Below are positions 27,188-36,558 of a DNA stretch of 64,000 nucleotides, one piece after another (within the stretch, counting starts at the first letter, position 1; every line of letters starts with the position of its first letter). The DNA lies in the NCBI GenBank assembly GCA_015863195.1, contig JACBXO010000002.1:186001-250000 (forward strand). The letters run 5' to 3'. Under the pieces are notes generated by a model that was not told where the DNA came from, made no database searches, and worked only from the letters and a program-made list of their open reading frames with translations. A program made the translations under genes and the position numbers. The DNA is from Aerococcaceae bacterium DSM 111022 (GTDB lineage Bacteria; Bacillota; Bacilli; Lactobacillales; Aerococcaceae).

Positions 27188-28807
27188 TTACTCAGCTGCA
27201 GTTTTAGTCACATCTTTAAGTGAGATGTTTCCTAATGCGTCTGGTACTAAGTTTTCTACGCCATCTTTAACTACATAGTTTGAAGTGTAGAAGTAGATAG
27301 GGATAACTGGCATTTCGTCCATCATGATTGCTTCAGCGTCTACTAACATTTGAGTACGTGCCGCTTCGTCAGTTTCTGATGTAGCTGAGTCAAGTAAGTT
27401 CTTGAACTCTTCGTTTTCCCAACCTGTATCGTTGTTACCAGTTTCAGCTGTACGGTACATAGATAAGAATGATGAAGCATCGTTGTAGTCAGCAATCCAA
27501 CCCATACGACCTACTTGGTAGTTTAAGTTTTGTAATTCTTCTAAGTAAACTTGCCATTCAGTAGAGTTGATTTCTGAGTTGATTCCTAAGTTAGATGCCC
27601 ATCCTTGTTGGATGTATTGAGCAATAGTTGAGTGAGCTTCTGAGTCGTTAATTCCAATGTTAACTGTAATTTCTGACGGGTCGCTTACTCCTAATTCTTC
27701 CATTGCTAATGCTAAGTATTCGTTCGCTTCTTCGAATGCAGCATCTTGCATGTATCCACGGTCTTCGTCGAAACCTTCCATTGTTGGTGGTACTAAACCT
27801 AATGCTGGTAATTGTCCACCTTTAAGGATGTTGTCTACTAAACCTTGACGGTCGATTGCTAATGCTAAAGCTTTACGTAAGTTAGCATTTTGTAATGTTT
27901 CGTCAGTTGTGTTTACTTTGTACCAGTAAATTGCAGCGTAAGGTACTGATTGTAAGATACCTTGATCACGGTACATATCGATTGCATCTAATGAAACTGT
28001 ACCATAAGGAGTACCAACATAGTCTAAGTTACCTGCTTGGAATTCAGCGTTTGCTGTAGCTTCTGATTCAATGATTTGGATGTTTACATTCTCAATTTGA
28101 ACATTTTCAGCATCCCAGTATTCAGCGTTTTTAGTTAATACTAAGTTCGCATTATGGTTCCACTCAGCTAAGTCGTAAGGACCATTTGTTACATAAGTGT
28201 CGCCAGCTTCAGCAGCCCAAGCTTCACTATTTTCTTCAACTGTACCTTGGTGAACTGGTAAGTAAGTATAGAATGAAGTTAATTCCAAGAAGTATGGTGT
28301 TGGGTTAGTTAATGTAACTTCTAAAGTATAATCATCAACAGCAGTAACTGCTACACCATCAGCGTCACCTTCACCAGAGTTGAACTCTTCTGCACCTTCA
28401 ATTACATATAAAATTGAAGAATATTGAGAAGCAGTTGCTGGGTCTAATGCACGTTTCCACGCATATTCAAAGTCATTTGCAGTAACTGGGTCACCGTTTG
28501 ACCATGTAGAATTTTCACGTAACTTGAATGTCCAAGTTAATTCATCTTCTGATGTTTCCCATGACTCTGCTACACCTGGGTGGATTTCTCCATCAACGTT
28601 ATGAGTTAATCCCTCAAATACGTTACGAATTACAGAACCTGATGTTGAGTCTGTTGCTAGACCTGGGTCTAATGTTGGTGGTTCAGCACCAACAGATAGT
28701 GACAATGACGTATTTTCATCTTGAGCAGATACATTTCCAGCGAAAGCTCCTGCTAAAAGAGAAAATATTAAGATAAGACTAGATAAAACTTTAAGTGTTT
28801 TCTTCAT
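27188..28807 (-). CDS. oppA: Oligopeptide-binding protein OppA (opp2)
   Basis: A 539-residue family-5 solute-binding protein. An export signal (KVLSSLILIFSLLAGAFAG, likely cut after SAQ or VSA) is followed by LSVGAEPPTLDPGLATDSTS and LTWTFKLRENSTWSNGDPVTANDFEYAWKRALDP, characteristic of OppA, and NLRKALALAIDRQGLV. It delivers oligopeptides to OppBCDF. It lacks a lipobox cysteine: the LLAG box is followed by Ala. It has its own promoter with an operator-like palindrome and its own terminator. Its 3-prime end was remodelled by an S element. Confidence 0.93.
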   Translation of the reverse strand: MKKTLKVLSSLILIFSLLAGAFAGNVSAQDENTSLSLSVGAEPPTLDPGLATDSTSGSVIRNVFEGLTHNVDGEIHPGVAESWETSEDELTWTFKLRENSTWSNGDPVTANDFEYAWKRALDPATASQYSSILYVIEGAEEFNSGEGDADGVAVTAVDDYTLEVTLTNPTPYFLELTSFYTYLPVHQGTVEENSEAWAAEAGDTYVTNGPYDLAEWNHNANLVLTKNAEYWDAENVQIENVNIQIIESEATANAEFQAGNLDYVGTPYGTVSLDAIDMYRDQGILQSVPYAAIYWYKVNTTDETLQNANLRKALALAIDRQGLVDNILKGGQLPALGLVPPTMEGFDEDRGYMQDAAFEEANEYLALAMEELGVSDPSEITVNIGINDSEAHSTIAQYIQQGWASNLGINSEINSTEWQVYLEELQNLNYQVGRMGWIADYNDASSFLSMYRTAETGNNDTGWENEEFKNLLDSATSETDEAARTQMLVDAEAIMMDEMPVIPIYFYTSNYVVKDGVENLVPDALGNISLKDVTKTAAE

Positions 28808-28837
28808 GTCTTTTCCTCCTTTAATTTATTTAATCTA

Positions 28838-28866
28838 AATATAACCTAACTGAAAACCGTTTTCAA
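28838..28866 (-). promoter_or_regulatory. Promoter of oppA2 with overlapping palindromic operator
   Basis: Minus strand: TTGAAA (28866-28861), 17-bp spacer, TATATT (28843-28838). The perfect palindrome TGAAAACCGTTTTCA (28851-28865) covers the minus-35 side of the spacer. It resembles a catabolite (cre) site with one extra central base, or another repressor site. Confidence 0.7.
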
Positions 28867-29080
28867 GTTTTTTATTTCAATTCGATTAATTATAAAGTGA
28901 ATGTTCGTGATTATGTAACCAGATAATCACAAATAACCAACATTTGTTATCATACCGAATTACTAGTATATCAAGGTTATTTTATTCGATAAAAGTTATT
29001 AATAAAATCAATTCACATATTAATTCTGTTGAGTTCACCCACATTTTACAGTCAATATATATTATAATATTAAAGTAAAT

Positions 29081-29124
29081 AAAACCCTAACAAACCATAG
29101 ATAATTCATGGTTTGTTAGGGTTT
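29081..29124 (-). terminator. Terminator of the oppBCDF (opp2) operon
   Basis: Perfect 16-bp stem (AACCCTAACAAACCAT with its inverse) around a 9-nt loop. It separates oppF2 from oppA2, which is therefore transcribed on its own. Confidence 0.92.
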
Positions 29125-29159
29125 GTTAATTATAATTATGATAACTAACTAAGTATCAA

Positions 29160-30080
29160 TTAGATATTAGGTCCTTGCCATAAAGCTAATTGGTCTTTCG
29201 TTGCAAATACCATATGATCTGGACTCACTACGTGAGTACCAATCTCTTCTTCTAAAACTTCTTCGTGTGAGTAAGGTACACGTTGACGTTTAGATTCTGA
29301 AATTGGATCTGGATTTGGTACTGCTGAAAGTAATGATTTCGTGTAAGGATGCACTGGATTATTATAAATCTTTTCTGCAGGTCCTACCTCAACTATTTTA
29401 CCGCGATACATAACCGCAATACGGTCTGAAATGTATTTAACCATTGAAAGGTCATGGGCAATAAATAGATAAGTTAAGCCTTGTTCACGTTGTAATTCTT
29501 TTAATAAGTTAACAACTTGTGCTTGGATAGAAACATCTAAAGCTGAAATCGGCTCATCCGCAATAATTAGTTTTGGTTGCAATGCTAAAGCACGGGCAAT
29601 ACCAATACGTTGACGTTGTCCACCAGAGAATTCATGAGCGTAACGCGTCATATGTTCACGGTTTAAACCAACTGCTTCTAATAGGTCGCCAATTTTTTCA
29701 ACGCGTTCATTTTCATTTTTATATAAACCATGAATATTAAATGGTTCTGAAATGATTTCTCTAACCGTCATTCTTGGGTTAAGCGAAGCATATGGATCTT
29801 GGAAAATCATTTGAATTTCACGAGCCAAGTCTTTTTTCTGCTGAGCAGAACGTTTCCCTGAAATCTCTTCACCTTTATAAGTGATGTTTCCGCCAGTAAT
29901 ACGGTTCAAGCCAATAATCGCACGTCCAGTGGTTGATTTACCTGAACCTGACTCCCCTACTAAACCTAATGTTTCCCCTTCATAAATATTGAAAGAAATA
30001 CCATCTACGGCTTTAATAGGATTTGAAGAGTCGCCGAAATATTGTTTTAAGTCTTTTACTTCAACTAAAGGTTTATTCAT
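29160..30080 (-). CDS. oppF: Oligopeptide ABC transporter ATPase OppF (opp2)
   Basis: A 306-residue ATPase. Walker A is GESGSGKST, the Q-loop lies in MIFQDPYASLNPRMTV, signature FSGGQRQR, Walker B KLIIADEPISALD and the switch FIAHDLSMV. The C-terminal oligopeptide domain ends with HVVSPDHMVFATKDQL. It overlaps oppD2 by 8 bases. Order in this operon is B-C-D-F with A separate, unlike opp1. Confidence 0.95.
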   Translation of the reverse strand: MNKPLVEVKDLKQYFGDSSNPIKAVDGISFNIYEGETLGLVGESGSGKSTTGRAIIGLNRITGGNITYKGEEISGKRSAQQKKDLAREIQMIFQDPYASLNPRMTVREIISEPFNIHGLYKNENERVEKIGDLLEAVGLNREHMTRYAHEFSGGQRQRIGIARALALQPKLIIADEPISALDVSIQAQVVNLLKELQREQGLTYLFIAHDLSMVKYISDRIAVMYRGKIVEVGPAEKIYNNPVHPYTKSLLSAVPNPDPISESKRQRVPYSHEEVLEEEIGTHVVSPDHMVFATKDQLALWQGPNI

Positions 30081-31137
30081 TTGCGCCCTCCATTTTGTTT
30101 TGTTCTAAGTAACGGTCAATACGTTTTTGCACGATTGCTGGAACTGGAATTTTCGGTGCATCTTCATGAGCTAACCAAGATTTTACATAGTGGTCGTCAT
30201 TTATTTTAAACACAGGTGGTTCCTGTTCATAATCAATTGCTAAAGCATGTTGATTACGCGGTGCAAAAGCATCCCCTTTCGGTGGATTAATTAAGTTTGG
30301 TGGAGCACCTGGAATCGTATATAATTCTTCGTCGTCATTACTGTCTAAGTCAGGCATTGATCCAAGTAATCCCCATGTGTATGGATGTTTTGGATTGTAG
30401 AAAATTTCATTTGCTGAACCATATTCTACAATTTGTCCTGCATACATTACCGCAACTTTATCTGCCACGTTCGCCACAACACCTAAGTCATGGGTAATGA
30501 AGATAATTGCCGCATTAATTTCATCTTGAATTTCTTTCATTAATTCTAAGATTTGAGCTTGGATTGTTACGTCCAATGCTGTTGTTGGCTCATCAGCGAT
30601 TAATAATTTAGGATTTGCTGCTAAAGCAATCGCAATTACAACACGCTGACGCATTCCACCTGAGAATTCATGTGGATATTCATTGAAACGACGTTCTGGG
30701 AATGGAATCCCAACTAGTTCTAATAGTTCAATTGCTTTTTTCTTCGCTTCAGCCGAAGACATTTCTGGCTGGTGAATTTTATAAACTTCTGTAATTTGGT
30801 GACCAATTTTAGTCGTTGGATTTAATGATGTCATTGGATCTTGGAAGATCATTGCAATATCATTTCCACGAATTTTAGTCATTTCATCTTCTGATAAATC
30901 TAAGATACTTTTACCGTCAAAGATAATTTCACCTTGTTCATAAACTCCTGGAGGCGTTGGAATTAAACGCATCACGGCATTTACTGATACAGATTTACCT
31001 GAACCAGATTCACCAACAATAGCTAAAGTTTCACCTTCTTTTACTTCGAAGTTTAATCCACGTACTGCGTGGTTTTTACCTGCGTAAGTATTAAAAGCAA
31101 TATGTAAATCTTTTACCTCTAAAATATTTTCAGTCAT
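30073..31137 (-). CDS. oppD: Oligopeptide ABC transporter ATPase OppD (opp2)
   Basis: A 354-residue ATPase. Walker A is GESGSGKSVSVNA, signature FSGGMRQR and Walker B KLLIADEPTTALD. In the C-terminal extension the cysteines seen in many OppD proteins (including OppD of opp1) are absent: GDAFAPRNQHA replaces the GCxFxxRC pattern. I recall the same in OppD of lactococci and enterococci. It starts 9 bases after oppC2. Confidence 0.95.
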   Translation of the reverse strand: MTENILEVKDLHIAFNTYAGKNHAVRGLNFEVKEGETLAIVGESGSGKSVSVNAVMRLIPTPPGVYEQGEIIFDGKSILDLSEDEMTKIRGNDIAMIFQDPMTSLNPTTKIGHQITEVYKIHQPEMSSAEAKKKAIELLELVGIPFPERRFNEYPHEFSGGMRQRVVIAIALAANPKLLIADEPTTALDVTIQAQILELMKEIQDEINAAIIFITHDLGVVANVADKVAVMYAGQIVEYGSANEIFYNPKHPYTWGLLGSMPDLDSNDDEELYTIPGAPPNLINPPKGDAFAPRNQHALAIDYEQEPPVFKINDDHYVKSWLAHEDAPKIPVPAIVQKRIDRYLEQNKMEGANE

Positions 31138-31146
31138 TTAATTCAC

Positions 31147-32070
31147 CTACCCTCTTAATTTTGGATCTAATGCGTCACGCAAGCCATCACCGACAGCATT
31201 GAATGCAAAAATCGTTACTGAGATAAGGATTGCTGGGAAAATTAAACGCCAAGGTGCAGTTAAAATTGCTTCACTACCTTCAGACGCCATTGTACCCCAA
31301 GATGCTAATGGTGGCGCAATACCTAAACCTACATATGATAGGAATGACTCATTAAAGATTGCTGATGGAATTTGTAAAGTCATTGTTACAATGATTGACC
31401 CCATCGCATTTGGTAACAAGTGTTTTGTAATTAAGTGACCAGAACCAGCACCCATTGTACGTGATGCTAAAACATATTCTTGATTTTTTAAAGTCATTAC
31501 TTCAGCACGAACAATACGTGCCATACGAATCCATCCAGTTAATGATAAAGCTACGATCATTGGTAGTAAACCTTGAGGTAAAACTACTAATAATAAAATC
31601 ATTACTAATAATTCTGGAATTGAAGATAAAATATCACAAATACGCATCATAATATTATCAACACGTCCACCAACTAAACCAGAAATTGCTCCATAAGTAA
31701 CTCCGATTACCAAGTTAATAACCGCCGCTGAAACAGCGATAATTAACGAAATACGAGCACCTACCCATGAACGAACAAAAACATCACGAGATAAGTTATC
31801 CGTACCAAACCAATGCTGGGCACTTGGACCAACATTATACGCACCTGTTTGTTCTGCGTAGTCATAAGGCGAGAAGATAGGTACAAAAATGGCCATTAAA
31901 ATAACAATGGCTAATAAAATCATCCCTGTTACTGCTAATTTATTACGAACAAATGCGTTCCATACTTGACCCCAGAATGAGATCGTTTTGTCACTTAATA
32001 CATCTGTTTCATGTTCTCTACCACCAACAACTCGGAAGGCATCTTTTGAAATATTTAAATTATTTTCCAT
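31147..32070 (-). CDS. oppC: Oligopeptide ABC transporter permease OppC (opp2)
   Basis: A 307-residue permease. The N-terminal cytoplasmic segment (about 40 residues) precedes KLAVTGMILLAIVILMAIFV. The GTDNLSRDVFVRSWVGARISL phrase is typical of OppC, and the coupling loop is LKNQEYVLASRTMGAGSGHLITKHLLPNAMG. It works with OppB. The start codon lies one base after the oppB2 stop. Confidence 0.95.
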   Translation of the reverse strand: MENNLNISKDAFRVVGGREHETDVLSDKTISFWGQVWNAFVRNKLAVTGMILLAIVILMAIFVPIFSPYDYAEQTGAYNVGPSAQHWFGTDNLSRDVFVRSWVGARISLIIAVSAAVINLVIGVTYGAISGLVGGRVDNIMMRICDILSSIPELLVMILLLVVLPQGLLPMIVALSLTGWIRMARIVRAEVMTLKNQEYVLASRTMGAGSGHLITKHLLPNAMGSIIVTMTLQIPSAIFNESFLSYVGLGIAPPLASWGTMASEGSEAILTAPWRLIFPAILISVTIFAFNAVGDGLRDALDPKLRG

Positions 32071-32071
32071 C

Positions 32072-33001
32072 TTAATCCTCCCCTTCTAAATCAATTCTAG
32101 GATCTAAGAATACATATAGGATGTCAACAATCAATACCGCAATTAATAACACAATCGCGAAGAATACAGTAATACCCATAATTACTGTGTAGTCACGGTT
32201 ATTAATACTTTGAACAAAGTGACGTCCTAAACCAGGGATTGCAAAGATGTTTTCAATAACGAATGACCCTGTTAAAATACCAGCTGTTAACGGACCTAAG
32301 TAAGTAACAACAGGTAGTAAAGCATTTTTCAGTGAGTGATTCCAAGCGATTCCCCACTTAGTACGACCTTTGGCACGCGCCAATTTAACGTATTCAGATG
32401 TATTTTGCTCAAGTAAACTTGAACGTGTCATCTTCGCAATATTCCCCATATAACCTAAACCTAAGGCAAGAGACGGTAGAATCGTATGTGCAAAAGATGT
32501 CCATCCTGAAATTGGGAACCAACCTAATTGAAGTCCTAATTGATATTGCATCAAACTACCTAATACGAATGACGGTATCGAGATACCTAAAACTGAAACA
32601 ATCGTCGCTAGATAGTCAGGCCATTTGTTGTGATTCATTGCTGAAATAACTCCAGAAAGAACCCCAAATCCGACCGCAAATAATAATGAAGATGCTCCTA
32701 AGACCGCTGAAACCGGAAAACTTTCCGCAATCATGTCGTTCGTTGAACGACCACGATATTTCATCGATTGACCGAAGTCCATTGTAACAACATCTCCTAA
32801 ATAATTTACGTATTGCTCATACCATGGATCATTTAATCCGTATTGCTCATTTAATTGTTCTTGAATTTGCGGAGAAATATTATTTTGTTCCGTCGCAAAT
32901 GGACTACCAGGTGCTAGTCTCATTAAGAAGAATGTAATTGTTACGATTACAAATAATGACAAGATACTGTAGCCAATACGTTTTATAATGTATTTACCCA
33001 T
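32072..33001 (-). CDS. oppB: Oligopeptide ABC transporter permease OppB (opp2)
   Basis: A 309-residue permease when started at ATG 33001, preceded by AAGGAGG at 6 bases; the open frame runs 18 codons further but without a site. It has the typical N-terminus YIIKRIGYSILSLFVIVTITFFLMRLAPG and the coupling loop NTSEYVKLARAKGRTKWGIAWNHSLKNA. First gene of opp2, which sits between acpP and rnc in an otherwise conserved order. Confidence 0.95.
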   Translation of the reverse strand: MGKYIIKRIGYSILSLFVIVTITFFLMRLAPGSPFATEQNNISPQIQEQLNEQYGLNDPWYEQYVNYLGDVVTMDFGQSMKYRGRSTNDMIAESFPVSAVLGASSLLFAVGFGVLSGVISAMNHNKWPDYLATIVSVLGISIPSFVLGSLMQYQLGLQLGWFPISGWTSFAHTILPSLALGLGYMGNIAKMTRSSLLEQNTSEYVKLARAKGRTKWGIAWNHSLKNALLPVVTYLGPLTAGILTGSFVIENIFAIPGLGRHFVQSINNRDYTVIMGITVFFAIVLLIAVLIVDILYVFLDPRIDLEGED

Positions 33002-33017
33002 TTTTTCCTCCTTATTA

Positions 33018-33055
33018 ATAAAAGAACCGCAGCTCATCAAATGAATGCGGTTCAT
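33018..33055 (-). terminator. Terminator or leader attenuator between acpP and oppB2
   Basis: Stem GAACCGCA / TGCGGTTC with a 14-nt loop, then TTTTATT, ending 15 bases before the oppB2 ribosome site. It closes the plsX-acpP transcript. If the opp2 promoter is upstream of it (a TATAGT lies around 33080), it would also act as a leader attenuator. Confidence 0.75.
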
Positions 33056-33162
33056 TTATAATGATTTTTAATACTACATACTATAACACAAACATAATAT
33101 TTTTTTGAGATGAAAACACTTGAAAGTGATTAAAATTCTCTAATTTTATGAAATTATGTTAA

Positions 33163-33420
33163 TTATTTAACTGCTTTTTGTGATGTTTTCTCAAAAATAT
33201 AAGAAACCATTTCGCCTACCGTAATTAATTGTGAAATTTTTTCGTCTTCAATTTGAATACTAAAAATATCTTCTAATTCCATAATTAATTCAGTAACATC
33301 AAGAGAATCAGCGCCAAATGCTGAAAATGCTAAATCGGATTTGACATAACTTTCTTGCATCCCAAAACGGTCTGCCAACATTGTTTTGACGATATCATAA
33401 ATCTCATTTTTCTTAGTCAT
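33163..33420 (-). CDS. acpP: Acyl carrier protein
   Basis: An 85-residue ACP. The phosphopantetheine site is Ser39 in GADSLDVTELIMELE (36-50). It is acidic and full length. It carries acyl chains in fatty-acid and phospholipid synthesis. It sits directly after plsX (21 bases), which uses acyl-ACP. The fabD and fabG genes found between plsX and acp in B. subtilis are absent here. Confidence 0.95.
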   Translation of the reverse strand: MTKKNEIYDIVKTMLADRFGMQESYVKSDLAFSAFGADSLDVTELIMELEDIFSIQIEDEKISQLITVGEMVSYIFEKTSQKAVK

Positions 33421-33441
33421 ATTGTCGCCTCCTTAATTAGC

Positions 33442-34437
33442 TTAATTGAAATAATCACGTGTTTTTTTGACAAAATCATTTTCAACCGCAGTACGCGCTT
33501 GACGAATCGCATTTAAAATGGCAACATCGTTTGAATTTCCGTGACCTTTAATAATCGGTGCGTCAATTCCTAAGAATACCGCTCCACCAATTTGATGTTC
33601 ACCTAGACCTCCAACTGCATCGGCTAAAGCATCTTTAATTAATAACCCACCAATTTTTGTTTTCAAGTTACCTTCTGAAAGAGTCGACTTAATGAATTTC
33701 ATCATGTTTTTAAGTGTCCCTTCCATCGTTTTAATCGCAATGTTTCCAGTGAATCCATCCGCAACTAAAACATCACAGTCCCCTGTTAGCAATTGTGTCG
33801 GTTCAATATTACCAACGAAATTAATGCTTTCTTCTTCTTTTAATAATTGGAAAGTTTCTATTGTTTGTTTATTTCCTTTAGTTTCTTCCGACCCATTGTT
33901 TAATAAACCAACACGCGGATTAGAAATTCCCATCACATCACGGGCATAAACCGAACCAATAATCGCAAATTGATGCAAATGCATCGGATCTAAATCTACA
34001 TTCGCTCCTGCATCTAATAAAATAACGGGTTTATTACCAGGCGTTAAAGTTGGGAAAGCTGGCGCAAGTCCAGGTCTTTTAACCCCTTTAATTCGCCCAA
34101 CTGTCGCAATCGCAGCCGTTAATGCTGCTCCCGTATTTCCAGCCGTAACCATTGCTTGGTTTGTACCATCTTTTACAGAACGCGCCGCACGGACCATTGA
34201 CGAGTCTTTCTTACGGCGAACCGCTGTTGTCGGCTCATCGTCCCCTTCAATCACCTCAGTTGTATGGACAACCGAAATACGGTCACTCTTTATCGTTAAT
34301 AATTGGTTAATTCTTTCTTCATCGCCGAATAATTCTAAATGAATATCATCAAAAATATCGACCGCTAACATTGCACCTTTAACAAGTTCATCCGGCGCAA
34401 AATCGCCACTCATGGCATCTAAAGCTATTCTAATCAT
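33442..34437 (-). CDS. plsX: Phosphate acyltransferase PlsX
   Basis: A 331-residue PlsX when started at ATG 34437 (GGAGGG 6 bases upstream); 19 upstream codons are open but unlikely. It has IRIALDAMSGDFAPDELVKGA, VVEGDDEP-like IEGDDEPTTAVRRKKDSSMV, MVTAGNTGAALT and DGFTGNIAIKTMEGT. It converts acyl-ACP to acyl phosphate, the substrate for PlsY. It is in an operon with acpP. Confidence 0.96.
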   Translation of the reverse strand: MIRIALDAMSGDFAPDELVKGAMLAVDIFDDIHLELFGDEERINQLLTIKSDRISVVHTTEVIEGDDEPTTAVRRKKDSSMVRAARSVKDGTNQAMVTAGNTGAALTAAIATVGRIKGVKRPGLAPAFPTLTPGNKPVILLDAGANVDLDPMHLHQFAIIGSVYARDVMGISNPRVGLLNNGSEETKGNKQTIETFQLLKEEESINFVGNIEPTQLLTGDCDVLVADGFTGNIAIKTMEGTLKNMMKFIKSTLSEGNLKTKIGGLLIKDALADAVGGLGEHQIGGAVFLGIDAPIIKGHGNSNDVAILNAIRQARTAVENDFVKKTRDYFN

Positions 34438-34527
34438 AAATTCCCTCCTCAGGTTCATGCATAAATTATACTTGAAATCTACTAACAAATTCAATATTTT
34501 ATCTTTTTTAGGAAAAGTTTAGGACAA

Positions 34528-36558
34528 TTATATTTGAATGGTTGTTCGCTTCGCTTCTTCATTTAAGCGATCAAACTCTGCGATTTCAATTCTAGTTGGT
34601 TGTTCAATAATACCCCGAACGTCTTCTTGAGCCGCAAGGAGAACCGCTTGATCTTCAATCATATTCGCATAACTAAATTGTGGCAGACCCGATTGATTCA
34701 AGCCAAGCACATCACCGATTCCTCGAAGCTTCATATCTTCTTGAGAAATCACAAAACCATCATTGTTACTTGTCATTATTTCCATCCGCTGTTTCCCTTG
34801 TTCTGTTTTAGGCTGAGCAATTAAATAACAATAAGATTGTAAATCATTACGCCCAACCCGTCCCCGTAACTGATGTAACTGCGCTAAACCAAAACGCTCG
34901 GCTGATTGAATAATCATGAGTGTCGAATTGGGTACGTCGACCCCTACTTCTACCATCGTAGTTGCCACTAAAATATGTGTCTCGTTGTTCTTAAAAGCTT
35001 GCATCGCATTTTCTTGTTCGTTTTTATCCATTTGACCATGTAATACACCGATTTGGTAATTTGGATAAGAGAATTGCAGACGTTCTTGGACCGCGAGCAC
35101 ATTTTCGATTTCGGTCATGTGTTCTGATTCTTCTATTAAAGGAAGCACATAATATATTTGGTGCCCCTCGTCCAAAGTTTGCTGAATGTGTTGATCTAAT
35201 TGGTTGTCCAGCGGGTCTTCGAGCCAGCGGGTAATAATCGGCAGGCGCCCTTTGGGACGTTCTTGAATTGTCGAAACGGCCATCTCACCGTAAATCGAAA
35301 GTGCCAATGACCTTGGAATGGGCGTCGCCGTCATTTGGACATAATTGACGCCCTGGCCTTTATCCAGTAGCGATTGGCGCTGATTCACGCCAAATCGATG
35401 TTGCTCGTCAATGACGATATAGCCCAAATTATTGAAAATCACGCTCTCTTGAATCAGTGCATGCGTTCCAATCACAATGCGTATGCGTCCTTTTTCTAAT
35501 CCTTCAAGTACTTCACGTTTCTCTTTCGCTGTCATCGCTCCGATTAAAATTTCCGCATGAAGTCCAATCGACTCAAAGAAATTATTGAAGGATATAACAT
35601 GCTGCTTGGCCAAAATTTCCGTCGGCACTAACAGTGCCGTTTGGAATCCTGCTTGAACGGCCGCAATCATCGTAATGAATGCAACGAGCGTCTTCCCAGA
35701 TCCAACATCACCTTGTAATAGGCGTTGCATCGGGTATTTAGCAAGCAAGTCATAACAAATTTCATTCACGGCTTGTTTTTGACCTTTTGTTAATTCAAAA
35801 GGAATTGCTTCAATCACTTCGCGGAGTTCGTCGACATCATACATAATGCGCTGCCCTGGTTTATCCTGATTTTGCTGGCGACTCAAAGCAAGTCGCCATT
35901 GATAGAGGAAAAACTCTTGATAAATAATTTTTCGCTCTGCTTGCTGATGCGTTTCCTTATCGGTTGGAAAATGCATTTGATACAACGCTTCTTCAAGTGG
36001 CATCAAACGATAATGATCATTCAGAATTTGAGGAACAATTTCTTCAATACTTCGTGGATGCTCTTCAAAAGCTTGTTTGATGGCTTTAGTGATTTGCGTT
36101 TGGCTCAAACCTTTGGTTGATGGGTAAACAGGATTAAAATCTGGTCCATCAGCCGCATTTATGATTCGCATACCAAGCAACGATTGTCTCGCTTCTTGCC
36201 ATTTTCCGTAGACACCAATTGTCTGGCCTAACTCTAATTGTTTTGCCAAATATGGTTGATTGAAAAAGGAGACTTGAATGATCGTTGTTTCGTCTATCGC
36301 GAACCTAAAATTAAGCCGGTTCTTTTTGCCCCCAAAGTAGTTTACGACCGGTGGTGTAACAATTTTTCCTTTGAGCGTTACTTTTTCTCCATCTAATATA
36401 GTGTTTATATCACGTTCACTAATGTCTTCAAAACGAAATGGAAAATGATGCATCAAGTCTTTGACCGTGAACACGCCTAATTGACCAAATAGTTGGCCTT
36501 GTTTTGGTCCTACACCTTTCAGCGTCGTCACCGGCGCATTCCAATTTTCATCCGACAT
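34528..36558 (-). CDS. recG: ATP-dependent DNA helicase RecG
   Basis: A 676-residue RecG, full length. The N-terminal OB wedge domain (about 1-140) precedes Walker A GDVGSGKT (283-290), the DEQH box in IVIDEQHRFG, motif III ATPIPRSLAL, and motifs V and VI (ATTMVEVGVDVPN, HQLRGRVGR). The C-terminal TRG hairpin SGLPQF is near 630. It remodels stalled forks and Holliday junctions. Dense inverted repeats, as in this genome, are typical substrates for fork stalling, which is inference. Confidence 0.97.
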   Translation of the reverse strand: MSDENWNAPVTTLKGVGPKQGQLFGQLGVFTVKDLMHHFPFRFEDISERDINTILDGEKVTLKGKIVTPPVVNYFGGKKNRLNFRFAIDETTIIQVSFFNQPYLAKQLELGQTIGVYGKWQEARQSLLGMRIINAADGPDFNPVYPSTKGLSQTQITKAIKQAFEEHPRSIEEIVPQILNDHYRLMPLEEALYQMHFPTDKETHQQAERKIIYQEFFLYQWRLALSRQQNQDKPGQRIMYDVDELREVIEAIPFELTKGQKQAVNEICYDLLAKYPMQRLLQGDVGSGKTLVAFITMIAAVQAGFQTALLVPTEILAKQHVISFNNFFESIGLHAEILIGAMTAKEKREVLEGLEKGRIRIVIGTHALIQESVIFNNLGYIVIDEQHRFGVNQRQSLLDKGQGVNYVQMTATPIPRSLALSIYGEMAVSTIQERPKGRLPIITRWLEDPLDNQLDQHIQQTLDEGHQIYYVLPLIEESEHMTEIENVLAVQERLQFSYPNYQIGVLHGQMDKNEQENAMQAFKNNETHILVATTMVEVGVDVPNSTLMIIQSAERFGLAQLHQLRGRVGRNDLQSYCYLIAQPKTEQGKQRMEIMTSNNDGFVISQEDMKLRGIGDVLGLNQSGLPQFSYANMIEDQAVLLAAQEDVRGIIEQPTRIEIAEFDRLNEEAKRTTIQI

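Noticed and set aside
32994-33055. Longer oppB2 start at 33055
   Set aside because: The upstream codons overlap the terminator hairpin, and a clear ribosome site precedes ATG 33001.
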